Of a stretch of DNA of 64,000 bases, positions 7,417 to 16,192 are shown in pieces. A model generated the notes under the pieces. It searched no databases and had not been told where the DNA came from. It saw nothing but the letters and a program-made list of their open reading frames with translations. Each line of letters opens with the position of its first letter. The stretch's first letter is position 1. Made by a program: the position numbers and the translations under genes. The DNA comes from Fimbriimonadaceae bacterium (GTDB lineage: Bacteria; Armatimonadota; Fimbriimonadia; Fimbriimonadales; Fimbriimonadaceae), in assembly GCA_022843485.1 (NCBI GenBank), contig JALHNM010000003.1, forward strand, positions 62,001 through 126,000, in the 5' to 3' direction.

Positions 7417-8334
7417 CTACAGCCGCCGGTGTTTGAGCTCCTCGGCGGCGATGACCTGGTTGGGGTCGTGCCGTAGCGCCTCTCGGAACGCTTCGAGCGC
7501 CTCCTCTTCCTTTCTAGACCGACGCAGTGCCACACCGAGCAACGCATGGGCCTCGGCGTACTGCGGATTGATCGCGGTCGCCTCGCGGAACTGTTCGGCC
7601 GCCCGCTCGACCTGACCGAGCTCGAGGAGCGCCTGGCCGTTGCGGACGTGCAGGTCGGCGTACCCGCTCGCAGACTCCAGGGCCATCCGATACGCCTCCT
7701 CGGCGTCCGCGAACCGGCCCTGGGCCATCATCCGGTCACCCAACATAGCGAGGGCGTTCGGGTCGTCGGTCGCTTCCGGTCGGACCTGCCGCAGCCGGCG
7801 GGCCGCCTCGTCCCACTCCCCGGCGTCCGCAAGCCGAATCGCCTCGCGGAAGGTGTCCGTCTCGAGCCGCCGGTCTAGGGCCGCGGCCTGAACCGCCCGT
7901 ACGAGCCCGTTCGCGTGGTCCCCGTCCGCCATGGCCAAGCTCGCCTCCCAGAGCACGGCCAACCCGTATCGTGGGTTGAGCCGCAGGGCCACCGCGACCT
8001 CCTCGTTCCGCCGGGCCCACTCCCCGACCGCGTCGTGGCACATCGCGAGCGCCATGTGGAGGTCGGCGTAGCGGGGCCGCAGGGCCACGGCGTCGCCTAG
8101 GTGCTGGATGGCTTGGGCGAAGTCGCCTGCCGCCATCGACTGGCGCCCGAGCCTCCCCAACGCCCCCGCCAAGTACGACCGGGCCCGTTGACGCAGCGTC
8201 AAGTCGGGCTCGGTCGTCGACGCGACGCGGAACTCTTCGACCGCCGCCTGGAAGTCGCCCTTCTCGTAGGCCCGGACGCCCGCGTCCAGGTGGGCGTTCC
8301 GCCCGAAACCGAACCATTTGCCGACGAACCCCAT
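7417..8334 (-). CDS. Tetratricopeptide repeat protein
   Basis: A 305-aa protein built of TPR-type helical pairs: AGVRAYEKGDFQAAVEEFRV near the N-terminus, AGDFAQAIQHLGDAVALRPR, and three clear C-terminal repeats (QGRFADAEEAYRMALES, LGQVERAAEQFREATAINP, RRSRKEEEALEAFREALRHD). It has no signal peptide; the N-terminus (GFVGKWFGFGRNAH) is short and aromatic. TPRs make protein-protein contacts; the partner is unknown. It lies 63 bp after the GGDEF gene on the same strand, with TAAGGT 9 nt before its ATG as a possible own promoter. Confidence 0.8.
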   Translation of the reverse strand: MGFVGKWFGFGRNAHLDAGVRAYEKGDFQAAVEEFRVASTTEPDLTLRQRARSYLAGALGRLGRQSMAAGDFAQAIQHLGDAVALRPRYADLHMALAMCHDAVGEWARRNEEVAVALRLNPRYGLAVLWEASLAMADGDHANGLVRAVQAAALDRRLETDTFREAIRLADAGEWDEAARRLRQVRPEATDDPNALAMLGDRMMAQGRFADAEEAYRMALESASGYADLHVRNGQALLELGQVERAAEQFREATAINPQYAEAHALLGVALRRSRKEEEALEAFREALRHDPNQVIAAEELKHRRL

Positions 8335-8397
8335 CGCTTCGTGACCTTACGCTCCAGTGGCCTGGACTGTCCGGGTGGGCCGGGACCCCCCCTCCCG

Positions 8398-10341
8398 TCA
8401 GGCTGCCGTCTCGAACCCGCCGATCGCCGAGACGAGGCTCGGGTCGAACCGGCCCGGGTCGCTCTGGAACGGTATGCCCCGCTCCAGTGTCATCGCGACG
8501 ATGGCGGACAGGACTCGGGGCAAGAGGGGGATCCGCTCACCCGCCAGCCCCCGCGGGCCGGTCCCGTCGAACCGCTCGGACAGGTCTGCCAGACAAGGCG
8601 CGACCGCCCGCATCTCCGAGTCCTTTCGAAGGGCCTCGAGCGCCGCCTCGTCGGACGTCCTCTGCCATCGCCACCATGCGGGGACAAGCAGGCACGCCGC
8701 CCCGAGGATCTCGACCTGCCCGTCGCTCAGCCCGATCTCGGCCGCGAGGTGGAGGATGAACGGCCGGCACTCCGACAGGTAGGAGAGGCTCGCCTCGCGC
8801 ATGTCTTCGGGCAGATGGTCCTTGGCGGCCGTGAGCAACCTCTCCGTCCTCGCCGAGCCGTCCGTGAACTCGCCCTCGAACATAACCGTCCTGTTCCGGC
8901 CAGACCGTTTCGCCTCGTACAGGGCGGTGTCGGCCGCCTTGAGGACGGTCGCCGACTCTGTGGCGTTCATCGGGAACACGGCACAGCCGAGAGATGCCGT
9001 CACGTGCCGGACCCGTCCGCTCGAGGCCACCAACTCCAGCTTCTCGATGCTCGCCCGGATCCGTTCGGCCACGGCGAGGGTCGTCTCGACCCCGGCGCCC
9101 GGCATCACCACCGTGAACTCCTCGCCCCCGTATCGGGCCGCCAAGTCGTACGGCCTCACCGTCGCCTTGAGGACGTCCGCCACCATCCGCAAGACCTTGT
9201 CGCCTGCGTCGTGGCCCTCCTCCTCGTTGAAGCTCCGGAAGTGGTCGACGTCCACCATGATCACGCCGAGGGTCGTCTCGTTGCGTTGCGCCTCGATGAC
9301 CCGCTTGAGCAGGAACTCCTGCATCGTCCGGTGGTTCGCGATCCCGGTGAGCGGGTCGTAGGCCGCGAGCCGCTCGACGTTCTCGAACATGATCGCCGAG
9401 TTGAGCGCGAGCGCCAGGTGCTCGGCGATCGTCGCGAAGAGTTCCTGGGCCTCGAGGAACGTCTCGTCGTCCTGGCGGGCGATGACCTCGAGCAACCCGA
9501 CGAGCTTGCCCCCGACGACGAGCGGGAACACCATAAGCCCCCCCGGCTTGAGGTAACAGAACTTCCCTTCGAGGTCTGCGGTCACCGGGTTGTCGTCGAC
9601 CCGCCGGAGGACGAGCGGCTCTTGGCGGACGGCCGCCAACTCCGCCGCACAGCTCACACCCTTCTGGGTGTCGAGCTCGCTGAGCACGGCGATCCCGGCC
9701 CGGTTCGCGCCCACGCTCGCGACGAGGGCCATCTCGTCCTCGTCCGACGTTCGGACCCAGAGCAGCACCGCCGCCAACTCCCCTGCCGAGTTGATCGCGT
9801 GGACGGCGGCCACCGCCATCGGCTCGAGGGTCTGGTTCATCGTGAGGGCTTTGCCCAGCCGCTTGAGGGCGTCGGCCTTGCGCTCGTTGAGGCTGGCGTC
9901 CTTACGGGCCCGGCCCTCGTCCCGTGCGTCGACGACCAGCAGGAGTACGGCGTCCGACCCATTTGACCGGATCGGGGCGGCGTAGTAGCGGAGGTCGTCG
10001 AGGTGCAGCGACCCGCCGATCCCCCGCCACGCCCCCCCGACGAGCCGGGCGAGCGGAGTCTCGGTCAAGGAGCCCACCGCTCGGAAGTAGGGGACGTCCC
10101 GGCCGAGGCCCCACGTCCGCCGGACGAACCCGGCCGCATCGACCAGCGCGAGTCCCACGTGCGTCTCGTCGAACTGCCCGAGCACGCCCGGCTCCGGGAG
10201 GTCTAGAGTCAACGACTCGCCGCCCGACAGCCGGACCGAGACCGGGAAGCCCTCCAGGGCCTCGTCCGGACTCTCGATCGCTTTCACTCCGACCCGCCGG
10301 AGCGCGTCGAGCAGGGCCGCGTGCGGACTCGGAGTACTCAA
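8398..10341 (-). CDS. GAF-GGDEF diguanylate cyclase with degenerate HD-GYP tail
   Basis: A 647-aa protein from a TTG start (GATAAT lies 10 nt before it). Residues about 60-150 look PAS-like, and 165-320 form a GAF sensor domain. A GGDEF domain follows (YDPLTGIANHRTM; metal Asp in VDVDHF; active-site RYGGEEF; C-terminal YEAKRSGRN), and all catalytic positions look intact, so c-di-GMP synthesis is likely. The last 150 residues resemble an HD-GYP domain (LSERFDGTGPRGLAGERIPLLPRV), but the HD metal ligands are missing, HHE is replaced by LSE and GYP by GTGP, so phosphodiesterase activity is not expected. A sensory or regulatory role for the tail is inferred. Confidence 0.85.
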   Translation of the reverse strand: MSTPSPHAALLDALRRVGVKAIESPDEALEGFPVSVRLSGGESLTLDLPEPGVLGQFDETHVGLALVDAAGFVRRTWGLGRDVPYFRAVGSLTETPLARLVGGAWRGIGGSLHLDDLRYYAAPIRSNGSDAVLLLVVDARDEGRARKDASLNERKADALKRLGKALTMNQTLEPMAVAAVHAINSAGELAAVLLWVRTSDEDEMALVASVGANRAGIAVLSELDTQKGVSCAAELAAVRQEPLVLRRVDDNPVTADLEGKFCYLKPGGLMVFPLVVGGKLVGLLEVIARQDDETFLEAQELFATIAEHLALALNSAIMFENVERLAAYDPLTGIANHRTMQEFLLKRVIEAQRNETTLGVIMVDVDHFRSFNEEEGHDAGDKVLRMVADVLKATVRPYDLAARYGGEEFTVVMPGAGVETTLAVAERIRASIEKLELVASSGRVRHVTASLGCAVFPMNATESATVLKAADTALYEAKRSGRNRTVMFEGEFTDGSARTERLLTAAKDHLPEDMREASLSYLSECRPFILHLAAEIGLSDGQVEILGAACLLVPAWWRWQRTSDEAALEALRKDSEMRAVAPCLADLSERFDGTGPRGLAGERIPLLPRVLSAIVAMTLERGIPFQSDPGRFDPSLVSAIGGFETAA

Positions 10342-10426
10342 ACCGTTTTGAATTATCGGGAGGCCAAGGGCCGGAACTGTCGGGTTGACCCGTGCATTTT
10401 GGGCCCCGGCGTGCGTCTAATGCGTG

Positions 10427-12259
10427 ATGGGTCGTTCGAGACTCGGTTGGATCGCTGTCGGAGCCGCCTTGGCTGCGCTTGTGATCGGGTGTGGCGGAGG
10501 CGGGGGCGGGGCCACCGTCGTGACCCGGCAATTGGGAGATCGGTGTACACCGAACTCTCCCTTGGGCCGAATAGACTATCGGACGGTGTGGCCGGCCGAC
10601 CTCCCGCCGTCCGGGTCCCAGCTCCTCGAGGTCCTCGACGCCGCCGGGGCCGTGCTGCGGGTCGACTCGATCGACCGGAACGGGGCCAGCGTGTCCGAGG
10701 CCCGACTCCCGAGCCTCCCCGCCGGGGTCCACGAGCTCCGGGCGACGACCTATGCGGGGCCAGGTGTGACGGGCGGCGCCGTCGCCCGGACGAGCACGGT
10801 CGTGGACCTGTGCGGCAACGGGATCGACCCACCCGCGGTCGCGGTCGGGACGACGGGGGCCGAGGGACCCGTGCGGGCCGATGTGGCCCCCAAGCCGGTC
10901 CGGCTCCTCGAGCAGCGCTCCGCCCGGTTCGTACCCCTCACCCCGACCCGGACCGGCTCGTCCGCGTTCGTGCCGGTGGGGTCCGTTGGGTGGTCGGTGG
11001 AGGGAGGGGTCGGCACCGTGACTCCGGCCGGGGTCTTCACAAGCACCGCGGCCGGGAGCGGAGCCGTCGTAGCGACCGTCTCTGGAGTCGGAACGGCTCT
11101 CGCCCCCGTCCAAGTCGACCGGTTCGAGGTCAGACGGGGCAAGTGGACGGTCATGGTCTTCATGAACGCCGCGAACGACCTCTACCAGTACAGCGACCTT
11201 AACGTGAACCAGATGGAGCTCGTGGCCCAAAACCCGGACGTCCGGTTCGTCGTCCAGTGGAAGCAGGACAAGCGGTCTTGGCCGGACTCGAGCTTCGACG
11301 GCGTGCGCCGGTATCTGGTTCGGCCCGACTCCGACCCCCGGACGCTCGCGAGCGAGCTCTTGCAGTCAGACATGGTCGACGCCGACGGGCACCCGGTCGA
11401 TATGGGCAACCACCGGACGCTGAACGAGTTCGTGGCCTGGTCGAAGCAGTACTTCCCGGCGGACCGGTACGCCCTCGTAGTCTGGAACCACGGCAACGGG
11501 TGGCTCCGACGACCGGAAGACGACGACGGACGGGCCTTCAGCTACGACGACCAGCGGGGCACGTCGATCAAGGTCTGGGAGATCGACCAAGCGTTCGCCG
11601 GGCACCGGTTCGACGTCCTGGCCTGGGACGCGAGCCTCATGCAGATGCTCGAGGTCGCCTACGAGGCCCGTTCGTACGCTGACTACATCGTCGGGAGCGA
11701 GGAGAGCCCGCCCGGCGAGGGCTACCCCTACGACGCCGTGTTCGGCCCGTTCCGCGACCGGCCCGACTCCCCAACCCGCGAACTGACCAAGTCGTTCGTC
11801 GACGGCATGCTGAACGACCCAAGGTACGGCGGGCGCAAGATCACCCAGAGCGTGATCGACACCTCCCGGCTCGAGGCCCTCGCCCAGGCCCTCGACGGGC
11901 TCGGCCTGGCCCTCTTCGCGAACCGGCTCAACTTCGCCCCCGCTATCGCCGCCTCCCGCCAGGAGGCCCAATCGTACAGTCCCCGGCCGTTCCGGACGTA
12001 CCGCGACCTCGTGGATCTGGGCGACCGGTTCGTCGCGAACGGACTCCCGTCCGCCGTCGTCGACGCCACGAGGGCCGTCCAGACCGCCGTACGCGACGCA
12101 ATCGTCTGGGAGGGCAGTAACGCCCAGTCCCCTCGCAGTCACGGCGTGTCGATCGACTTCTCGGACGGGAGTTCGTTCCAGGACAACCGGCTCGACTACC
12201 TCCGAATGAAGCTCGCCCAGGACACGTCGTGGGACGAGTTCCTGAGCATTGCCCCCTGA
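10427..12259 (+). CDS. Clostripain-family (C11) lipoprotein with catalytic Cys replaced by Ser
   Basis: The ATG at 10427 (GTG at 10424 is an alternative) is 5 nt after TCTAAT. The 610-aa product has a lipoprotein signal (ALAALVIGCGG). After an Ig-like region, a C11 peptidase domain begins at KWTVMVFMNAANDLYQYSDL and contains the catalytic-His motif LVVWNHGNGW (His355). The motif normally reading FDACLMG is here WDASLMQMLEVAYEA (Ser403), so the nucleophilic Cys is absent. The domain continues with EESPPGEGYPYD, typical of the family. Known C11 enzymes cut after Arg/Lys; this one may be inactive or use Ser. Start and signal support surface anchoring. Confidence 0.85.
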   Translation: MGRSRLGWIAVGAALAALVIGCGGGGGGATVVTRQLGDRCTPNSPLGRIDYRTVWPADLPPSGSQLLEVLDAAGAVLRVDSIDRNGASVSEARLPSLPAGVHELRATTYAGPGVTGGAVARTSTVVDLCGNGIDPPAVAVGTTGAEGPVRADVAPKPVRLLEQRSARFVPLTPTRTGSSAFVPVGSVGWSVEGGVGTVTPAGVFTSTAAGSGAVVATVSGVGTALAPVQVDRFEVRRGKWTVMVFMNAANDLYQYSDLNVNQMELVAQNPDVRFVVQWKQDKRSWPDSSFDGVRRYLVRPDSDPRTLASELLQSDMVDADGHPVDMGNHRTLNEFVAWSKQYFPADRYALVVWNHGNGWLRRPEDDDGRAFSYDDQRGTSIKVWEIDQAFAGHRFDVLAWDASLMQMLEVAYEARSYADYIVGSEESPPGEGYPYDAVFGPFRDRPDSPTRELTKSFVDGMLNDPRYGGRKITQSVIDTSRLEALAQALDGLGLALFANRLNFAPAIAASRQEAQSYSPRPFRTYRDLVDLGDRFVANGLPSAVVDATRAVQTAVRDAIVWEGSNAQSPRSHGVSIDFSDGSSFQDNRLDYLRMKLAQDTSWDEFLSIAP

Positions 12260-12278
12260 GATCGACACCGGAAGAAGG

Positions 12279-12317
12279 ACGAAGGCCGGCCCTGGGGGGA
12301 GGGAGCCGGCCGTTCGT
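12279..12317 (+). terminator. Hairpin after the C11-like gene
   Basis: ACGAA-GGCCGGC (12279-12290) pairs with GCCGGCC-g-TTCGT (12305-12317), 20 bp after the stop codon. A short T-rich end (GTTCGTTAG) follows rather than a long T-run. Confidence 0.55.
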
Positions 12318-12571
12318 TAGGGGGGGCTATGGCTGCGGGGGCTTGGGGCGGGCCCTCCGCTTTTTCGGGCTGAGAGGCTGGGCGGGCCTCTGTGGGGTGT
12401 GTTCCCGCTCCGACCCGGGTTCGACCACGTCATTTGGACGAGCCTCCCCTCGCCCTCGCCCAAAACCGACAAGAGTCCGCGGGTGAGGTTGGCAGGGGGG
12501 ACCCTCGGGCCCGGCCCAAGAGGCTGTCATACTGCGGGATCGCCAGGCACCTCGGTGCCCAATTGAGACCA
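12318..12571. other. GC-rich gap before rpsR; no gene seen
   Basis: No coding frame or RNA family is recognised here. It holds an AGAGGC/GCCTCT hairpin near 12371-12389, a possible -10 (CATACT, 12528-12533) and a GGCAC-CTCG-GTGCC hairpin (12546-12559) ending 12 nt before the rpsR ATG, which may influence rpsR translation. Confidence 0.4.
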
Positions 12572-13006
12572 ATGAGCGATACCATCCGAACCCCCGGGAT
12601 CGACCCGTTCGCCGAGAAAGCGGCGGCGGACGACGGGCGTGGCGAAGGCCGGCTGCGGCGCAAAGGCCGCCGCAAGGTCAGCTACCTCACCGTCAACAAG
12701 ATCGAGTTCGTCGATTACAAGGACGTGGCCATCCTGCGCCGCTTCCTCACCGACCGCGGCAAGATCCTCTCCAGCCGCCAGACGGGCAACACCGCCAAGC
12801 AGCAGCGGATGATCACCCGGGCCATCAAGCGGGCCCGAGAGATGGCGCTGCTCCCGTTCGTCGTGACCGACCTCACCGACGAGCCCCGCAGCCGGGCCCC
12901 GCGCGGCGACCGCTACGACCGTGGTGATCGAGGCGACAGGGGCGACCGAGGCGGCTACGGCGGCGATCGGGCCGAGCGGGCCACCGCCGAGACGGCCTCC
13001 GAATAG
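12572..13006 (+). CDS. rpsR: 30S ribosomal protein S18 with long acidic/RGD tail
   Basis: The central region ([52 protein letters not shown]) is unmistakable S18, which binds with S6 on the 30S platform. The protein is 144 aa against about 75-90 usually: a 35-residue N-terminal extension and a C-terminal tail of [10 protein letters not shown]-type repeats are added. rpsR normally lies between rpsF/ssb and rplI; none of these is adjacent here. It is followed by a strong terminator, so it seems to be a single-gene unit. Confidence 0.93.
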   Translation: MSDTIRTPGIDPFAEKAAADDGRGEGRLRRKGRRKVSYLTVNKIEFVDYKDVAILRRFLTDRGKILSSRQTGNTAKQQRMITRAIKRAREMALLPFVVTDLTDEPRSRAPRGDRYDRGDRGDRGDRGGYGGDRAERATAETASE

Positions 13007-13027
13007 CTTCCCACTACCCCCAACCGA

Positions 13028-13062
13028 AGACGGGCCGGCTCTCACGAGTCGGCCCGTCTTAC
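13028..13062 (+). terminator. Intrinsic terminator after rpsR
   Basis: AGACGGGCCG (13028-13037) pairs exactly with CGGCCCGTCT (13050-13059); the inner CTC/GAG extends the stem. TTACTTT follows. Confidence 0.85.
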
Positions 13063-13158
13063 TTTGCGATGTTCGGCGCAACGTCCTAGGTCTCAGAACT
13101 CTACGTCTTTTCCTACAAGTAGGATTCGTCCAGGCCGCCGGTGGCGACCGGACAGACG

Positions 13159-13392
13159 ATGGACGTTGAAAAATGCTTCTACGGCTCGACGACGGTAGGG
13201 GAACGGGGTCAGGTCGTGATCCCCGCTGAGGCCCGCGCCGAACTCGGGATCAAGGCGGGCGACAAGCTCATGGTCATGCGGGACCCGATGGTGAAGGGCA
13301 TCGTCCTCGCCAAGATCGAGGCCTTCCAGACGTTGCTGGAAGACATCAAGGGCAAGCTCGAGCAGGCCCAGAAGCTGGAGGGGGCCGAGTGA
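13159..13392 (+). CDS. AbrB/SpoVT-type DNA-binding regulator
   Basis: A 77-aa protein with a swapped-hairpin AbrB domain (GSTTVGERGQVVIPAEARAE ... IKAGDKLMVM) and a short helical C-terminus (TLLEDIKGKLEQAQKLE). Such proteins bind DNA as dimers and regulate nearby genes or act as antitoxins. Its stop overlaps the GTG of tolC (GTGA), placing it first in the efflux operon, so autoregulation of the pump is a fair inference. TAGGAT (13120-13125) is a plausible -10. A GTG at 13141 is an alternative start. Confidence 0.85.
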   Translation: MDVEKCFYGSTTVGERGQVVIPAEARAELGIKAGDKLMVMRDPMVKGIVLAKIEAFQTLLEDIKGKLEQAQKLEGAE

Positions 13393-14708
13393 CCGCCTGG
13401 GTCGTCCTCGCGGGGCTCGGGCTCTTCGGCGCCGACCCGCTGAGCCTCGACGACGCCCTCCAAATCGCCCGGCAGAACTCCTTCGCCGTTCGGACCGCCC
13501 AGGTCCGGGTCGATAAAGCGAACGACCTCGTCCGGGCTGCCCGTGGCGCCCTCGGTTTCAACTTGAGCGTGAACGCCGCGTACTCGCGGTTCGAAGGGTC
13601 TGTCGGAGGCGGCTCCGGGTCAGGCTCGACCAGCGGGAGCACGACCCGAGAGAACGGGTCTTCGTCCTCCGCCCCGACGGTCAACGACTCGAAGACCGCG
13701 AGCGTCACGCTCTCCCAAGTGTTCGATCTCGGCCGGGGCCTCCGCAGTGCGGTGGAGGCAGCCCGGTTCTCCCTCTCGGCGGAGCAGGCCGGCCTCGACT
13801 CGGCCTCTAGCGACCTCGACCTCGCCGTCCGCAACGCCTATCTCGACGTCCTCCTCACCCGCGCCCTCGTCCGCGTCCAGCGAGACGCGCTCAAGGCCGA
13901 ATCGGCCCGGCTCGAGAAGGCGAGGCTACGCCAGCGGGCGGGCGCGATCCCGCCGTTCGACGTGCTGCGCCTGGAGAACGAGGTCAAGCAGACCGAGCGG
14001 GCTCTCGTCGAGGCCGAAGGCGCGTTCGAGACGAGCAAGCAGGCCCTCAACAACGCCCTCGCCCGCGCCATCGAGACTCCGTTCGAGCCGGTCGAACTCG
14101 CGGCCGTCCCCGCGGTGCCGCCCGACCCGACCCCGCTCGTCGCCATCGCAGTGCAGCGTCGAGGCGAGGCCCGCCAGGCCGAGTTCCAGGTGCGGTCACT
14201 AGGCAAGGTCGCGGACACGAACCGGCGCGGGCTCGACCCGAGCCTCGTCGTCAGCGCGACCCACAACCGCGTCATCGACCCGTTCCCCGGCCAGAAGGAC
14301 AACGGGACGATCGGCACGATCGCCGTGCAGTGGCCCATCTTCGACTCGGGCGTGACCCGGGCACTCGTCCAGTCCGCGCTCCGGGATCAGACCGCGGCCG
14401 AGATCGGCCGCGAGCAGCTCGTCCTGGGGATCGCGCTGGAGGTCCGCTCCGCCCATACCCGCCTCGTCACCGCCCAAAAGTCGCTGGCCGTCGCCGAGGA
14501 CGGCCTGAAACTGGCCCGCGAGGCGCTCCGGCTCGCCGAGCTGCGCTACGACGAAGGAGCGGGCATCCTCATCGACGTGACCCAGGCCCAAGCCGACGTC
14601 ACCGCCGCGGAAGGGGGCGTCGAGAACGCTCGCTCCGAGTACTTCAAGGCCTACGCCGCCCTCCAGCGCGGGGTCGGCTCCGACTCACTGGAATCCCCTG
14701 CCCCATGA
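13389..14708 (+). CDS. TolC-family outer-membrane efflux protein
   Basis: A 439-aa protein from a GTG overlapping the regulator stop. The N-terminus (TAWVVLAGLGLFGA) serves as a short signal sequence, followed by LSLDDALQIARQNSFAVRTA, the typical opening of an outer-membrane efflux protein. Two long alpha-helical halves follow (residues about 130-225 and 330-430, rich in Ala/Glu/Arg heptads) with beta segments in between (SLVVSATHNRV, VQWPIFDSG). A Ser/Gly/Thr-rich insert at residues about 72-95 is unusual. It forms the exit duct for the adaptor and RND pump encoded next; its stop overlaps the adaptor ATG (ATGA). Confidence 0.9.
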   Translation: MTAWVVLAGLGLFGADPLSLDDALQIARQNSFAVRTAQVRVDKANDLVRAARGALGFNLSVNAAYSRFEGSVGGGSGSGSTSGSTTRENGSSSSAPTVNDSKTASVTLSQVFDLGRGLRSAVEAARFSLSAEQAGLDSASSDLDLAVRNAYLDVLLTRALVRVQRDALKAESARLEKARLRQRAGAIPPFDVLRLENEVKQTERALVEAEGAFETSKQALNNALARAIETPFEPVELAAVPAVPPDPTPLVAIAVQRRGEARQAEFQVRSLGKVADTNRRGLDPSLVVSATHNRVIDPFPGQKDNGTIGTIAVQWPIFDSGVTRALVQSALRDQTAAEIGREQLVLGIALEVRSAHTRLVTAQKSLAVAEDGLKLAREALRLAELRYDEGAGILIDVTQAQADVTAAEGGVENARSEYFKAYAALQRGVGSDSLESPAP

Positions 14709-16189
14709 ACTCGATCCGCAAGGCCCCCACGCTGGCCGCTCTCGGCCTCGGCATGCTCGTGCTCGCCTCCATCGGCGGCTGTGTCAACCGGGCTGCCCAA
14801 GAGCAGTCCAAGAAGACCGAGGCTCTCGTCCGGGACACGACCGTGCCCGTTCGGACCGCGAAGGCCACCGCCCGCGACCTCCCGGAAATCGTCGACGTGA
14901 GCGGTGCGATCACGACGTCCGAAGAGGCGGCCGTGGGGCCCGCCGTGCCGGGGCGGCTCATCGCGGTGTACGTGAAGGACGGGGACCAGGTCTCGCCAGG
15001 CCAGGCCATCGCGCAGCAGGAGACCCAGAACTCGTCGGCCCAGCTCCGTCAAGCCCAAGCCCAGGTCGCCTCGGCCAGGTCTGCGCTCGACCAAGCTCGG
15101 ACCGACGCCGTCACCACCCCTCAAAAGACCTCCGCGGGCCTCCGGGCCGCCGAAGCCCGGCTCGCCCAGGCCCGGTCGCAGCTCGAGAAGGCGCAGCGCG
15201 GGGCCCGGGACGAGGAGCGGTCACAGGCCGAGTGGGCCGTCCGCCGGTCGAAGTCTGACCTCGACACGGCGAAGGCCGCGCTCGACCGCGCGAACCGGCT
15301 CTTCGGCGAGGGGGCCATCGCCCTCGTCGAGGTCGAGGCCGCCCAAAACCGGTACGACAACGCGCTCACCGCCTACGAGTCGGCCCTCCAGAGCCAGATG
15401 CTCGTCAACAACGCGACCCGACCGGAAGACCTCGCGTCAGCCCGGCAGGAGGTCCGCGCCGCCGAGGAGGCCGTCCGGATCGCCCGGGCGGACCGCAGCA
15501 ACGACCAACTCGCCCGCGACCGCGTCCGCTCGGCCCAGGCCAACCTCGACGCCGCCCTCCAATCGGTCACCCTTGCCCAGAAGGCGCTTAGCGACGCCAC
15601 CGTGCGATCCCCGTTCGGGGGCCGGGTCTCAGGGCGACCGCTCCAGCCGGGCACCTACGTCGCCCCCGGTGCCGTGATCGCCACGATCGTCGGCGGCGAC
15701 GGCCAGTACTTCGAGGCGAACGTCGCGGAGACGAGCATCCGCCGGATCGAGCCAGGCGCCTCGGTCGACGTCTCCCTCACCGCGCTCCCCGACGTCCGCC
15801 TCACCGGCTCGGTCATCGCGATCAACCCGCAGGCCTCCGGCCCGGGCAGGCTGTTCACGGTCCGGATCGGGTTCACCGAGCGGCTCGCGCAGGTGAAGAG
15901 CGGGATGTTCGCCCGAGGCAAGATCCTGGCCGGTGTCCGCCGAGGTGCGGTCGTCGTGCCGATCGACGCGGTCGTCCGGGACGGGGAGCGGGCCTACCTG
16001 TTCGTCGTCGCGGACGGTGCCGCGGTCCGGCGCGACGTGAAGCTCGGCATCGAGGGCGAAGGCGTCGTCGAAGCGAACGGAGTCAGGCTCGGCGAAGACG
16101 TCGTCGTCTCCGGCCAGACGGGCCTCACCGAGGGCACGAAGGTCCGAATCGAGACCGGCGCCCCCGCCACCGGGCAGAAGGGGGCCTGA
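14705..16189 (+). CDS. RND periplasmic adaptor (HlyD/AcrA family) lipoprotein
   Basis: A 494-aa lipoprotein (signal ending ASIGGCVNR). It has the adaptor order: a barrel-sandwich half-motif (ITTSEEAAVGPAVPGRLIAV), a long alpha-hairpin (residues about 100-300, Ala/Gln/Arg-rich, much longer than AcrA), the second lipoyl half (SPFGGRVSGRPLQPGTYVAP), a beta-barrel and a membrane-proximal C-terminus (VVVPIDAVVRDGERAYLFVV). The long hairpin suggests extended reach toward the TolC partner. It lies between tolC (4-nt overlap) and the pump (3-nt gap). Confidence 0.9.
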   Translation: MNSIRKAPTLAALGLGMLVLASIGGCVNRAAQEQSKKTEALVRDTTVPVRTAKATARDLPEIVDVSGAITTSEEAAVGPAVPGRLIAVYVKDGDQVSPGQAIAQQETQNSSAQLRQAQAQVASARSALDQARTDAVTTPQKTSAGLRAAEARLAQARSQLEKAQRGARDEERSQAEWAVRRSKSDLDTAKAALDRANRLFGEGAIALVEVEAAQNRYDNALTAYESALQSQMLVNNATRPEDLASARQEVRAAEEAVRIARADRSNDQLARDRVRSAQANLDAALQSVTLAQKALSDATVRSPFGGRVSGRPLQPGTYVAPGAVIATIVGGDGQYFEANVAETSIRRIEPGASVDVSLTALPDVRLTGSVIAINPQASGPGRLFTVRIGFTERLAQVKSGMFARGKILAGVRRGAVVVPIDAVVRDGERAYLFVVADGAAVRRDVKLGIEGEGVVEANGVRLGEDVVVSGQTGLTEGTKVRIETGAPATGQKGA

Positions 16190-16192
16190 CGC

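Noticed and set aside
8101-9966. 621-codon plus-strand open frame opposite the GGDEF gene
   Set aside because: It mirrors the third-position GC bias of the true minus-strand gene; the product has Arg/Pro/His-rich composition and no domain.
12417-12426. GGGTTCGACC resembling a tRNA T-loop
   Set aside because: The flanking bases do not form a T-stem and no acceptor or anticodon arm can be folded around it.
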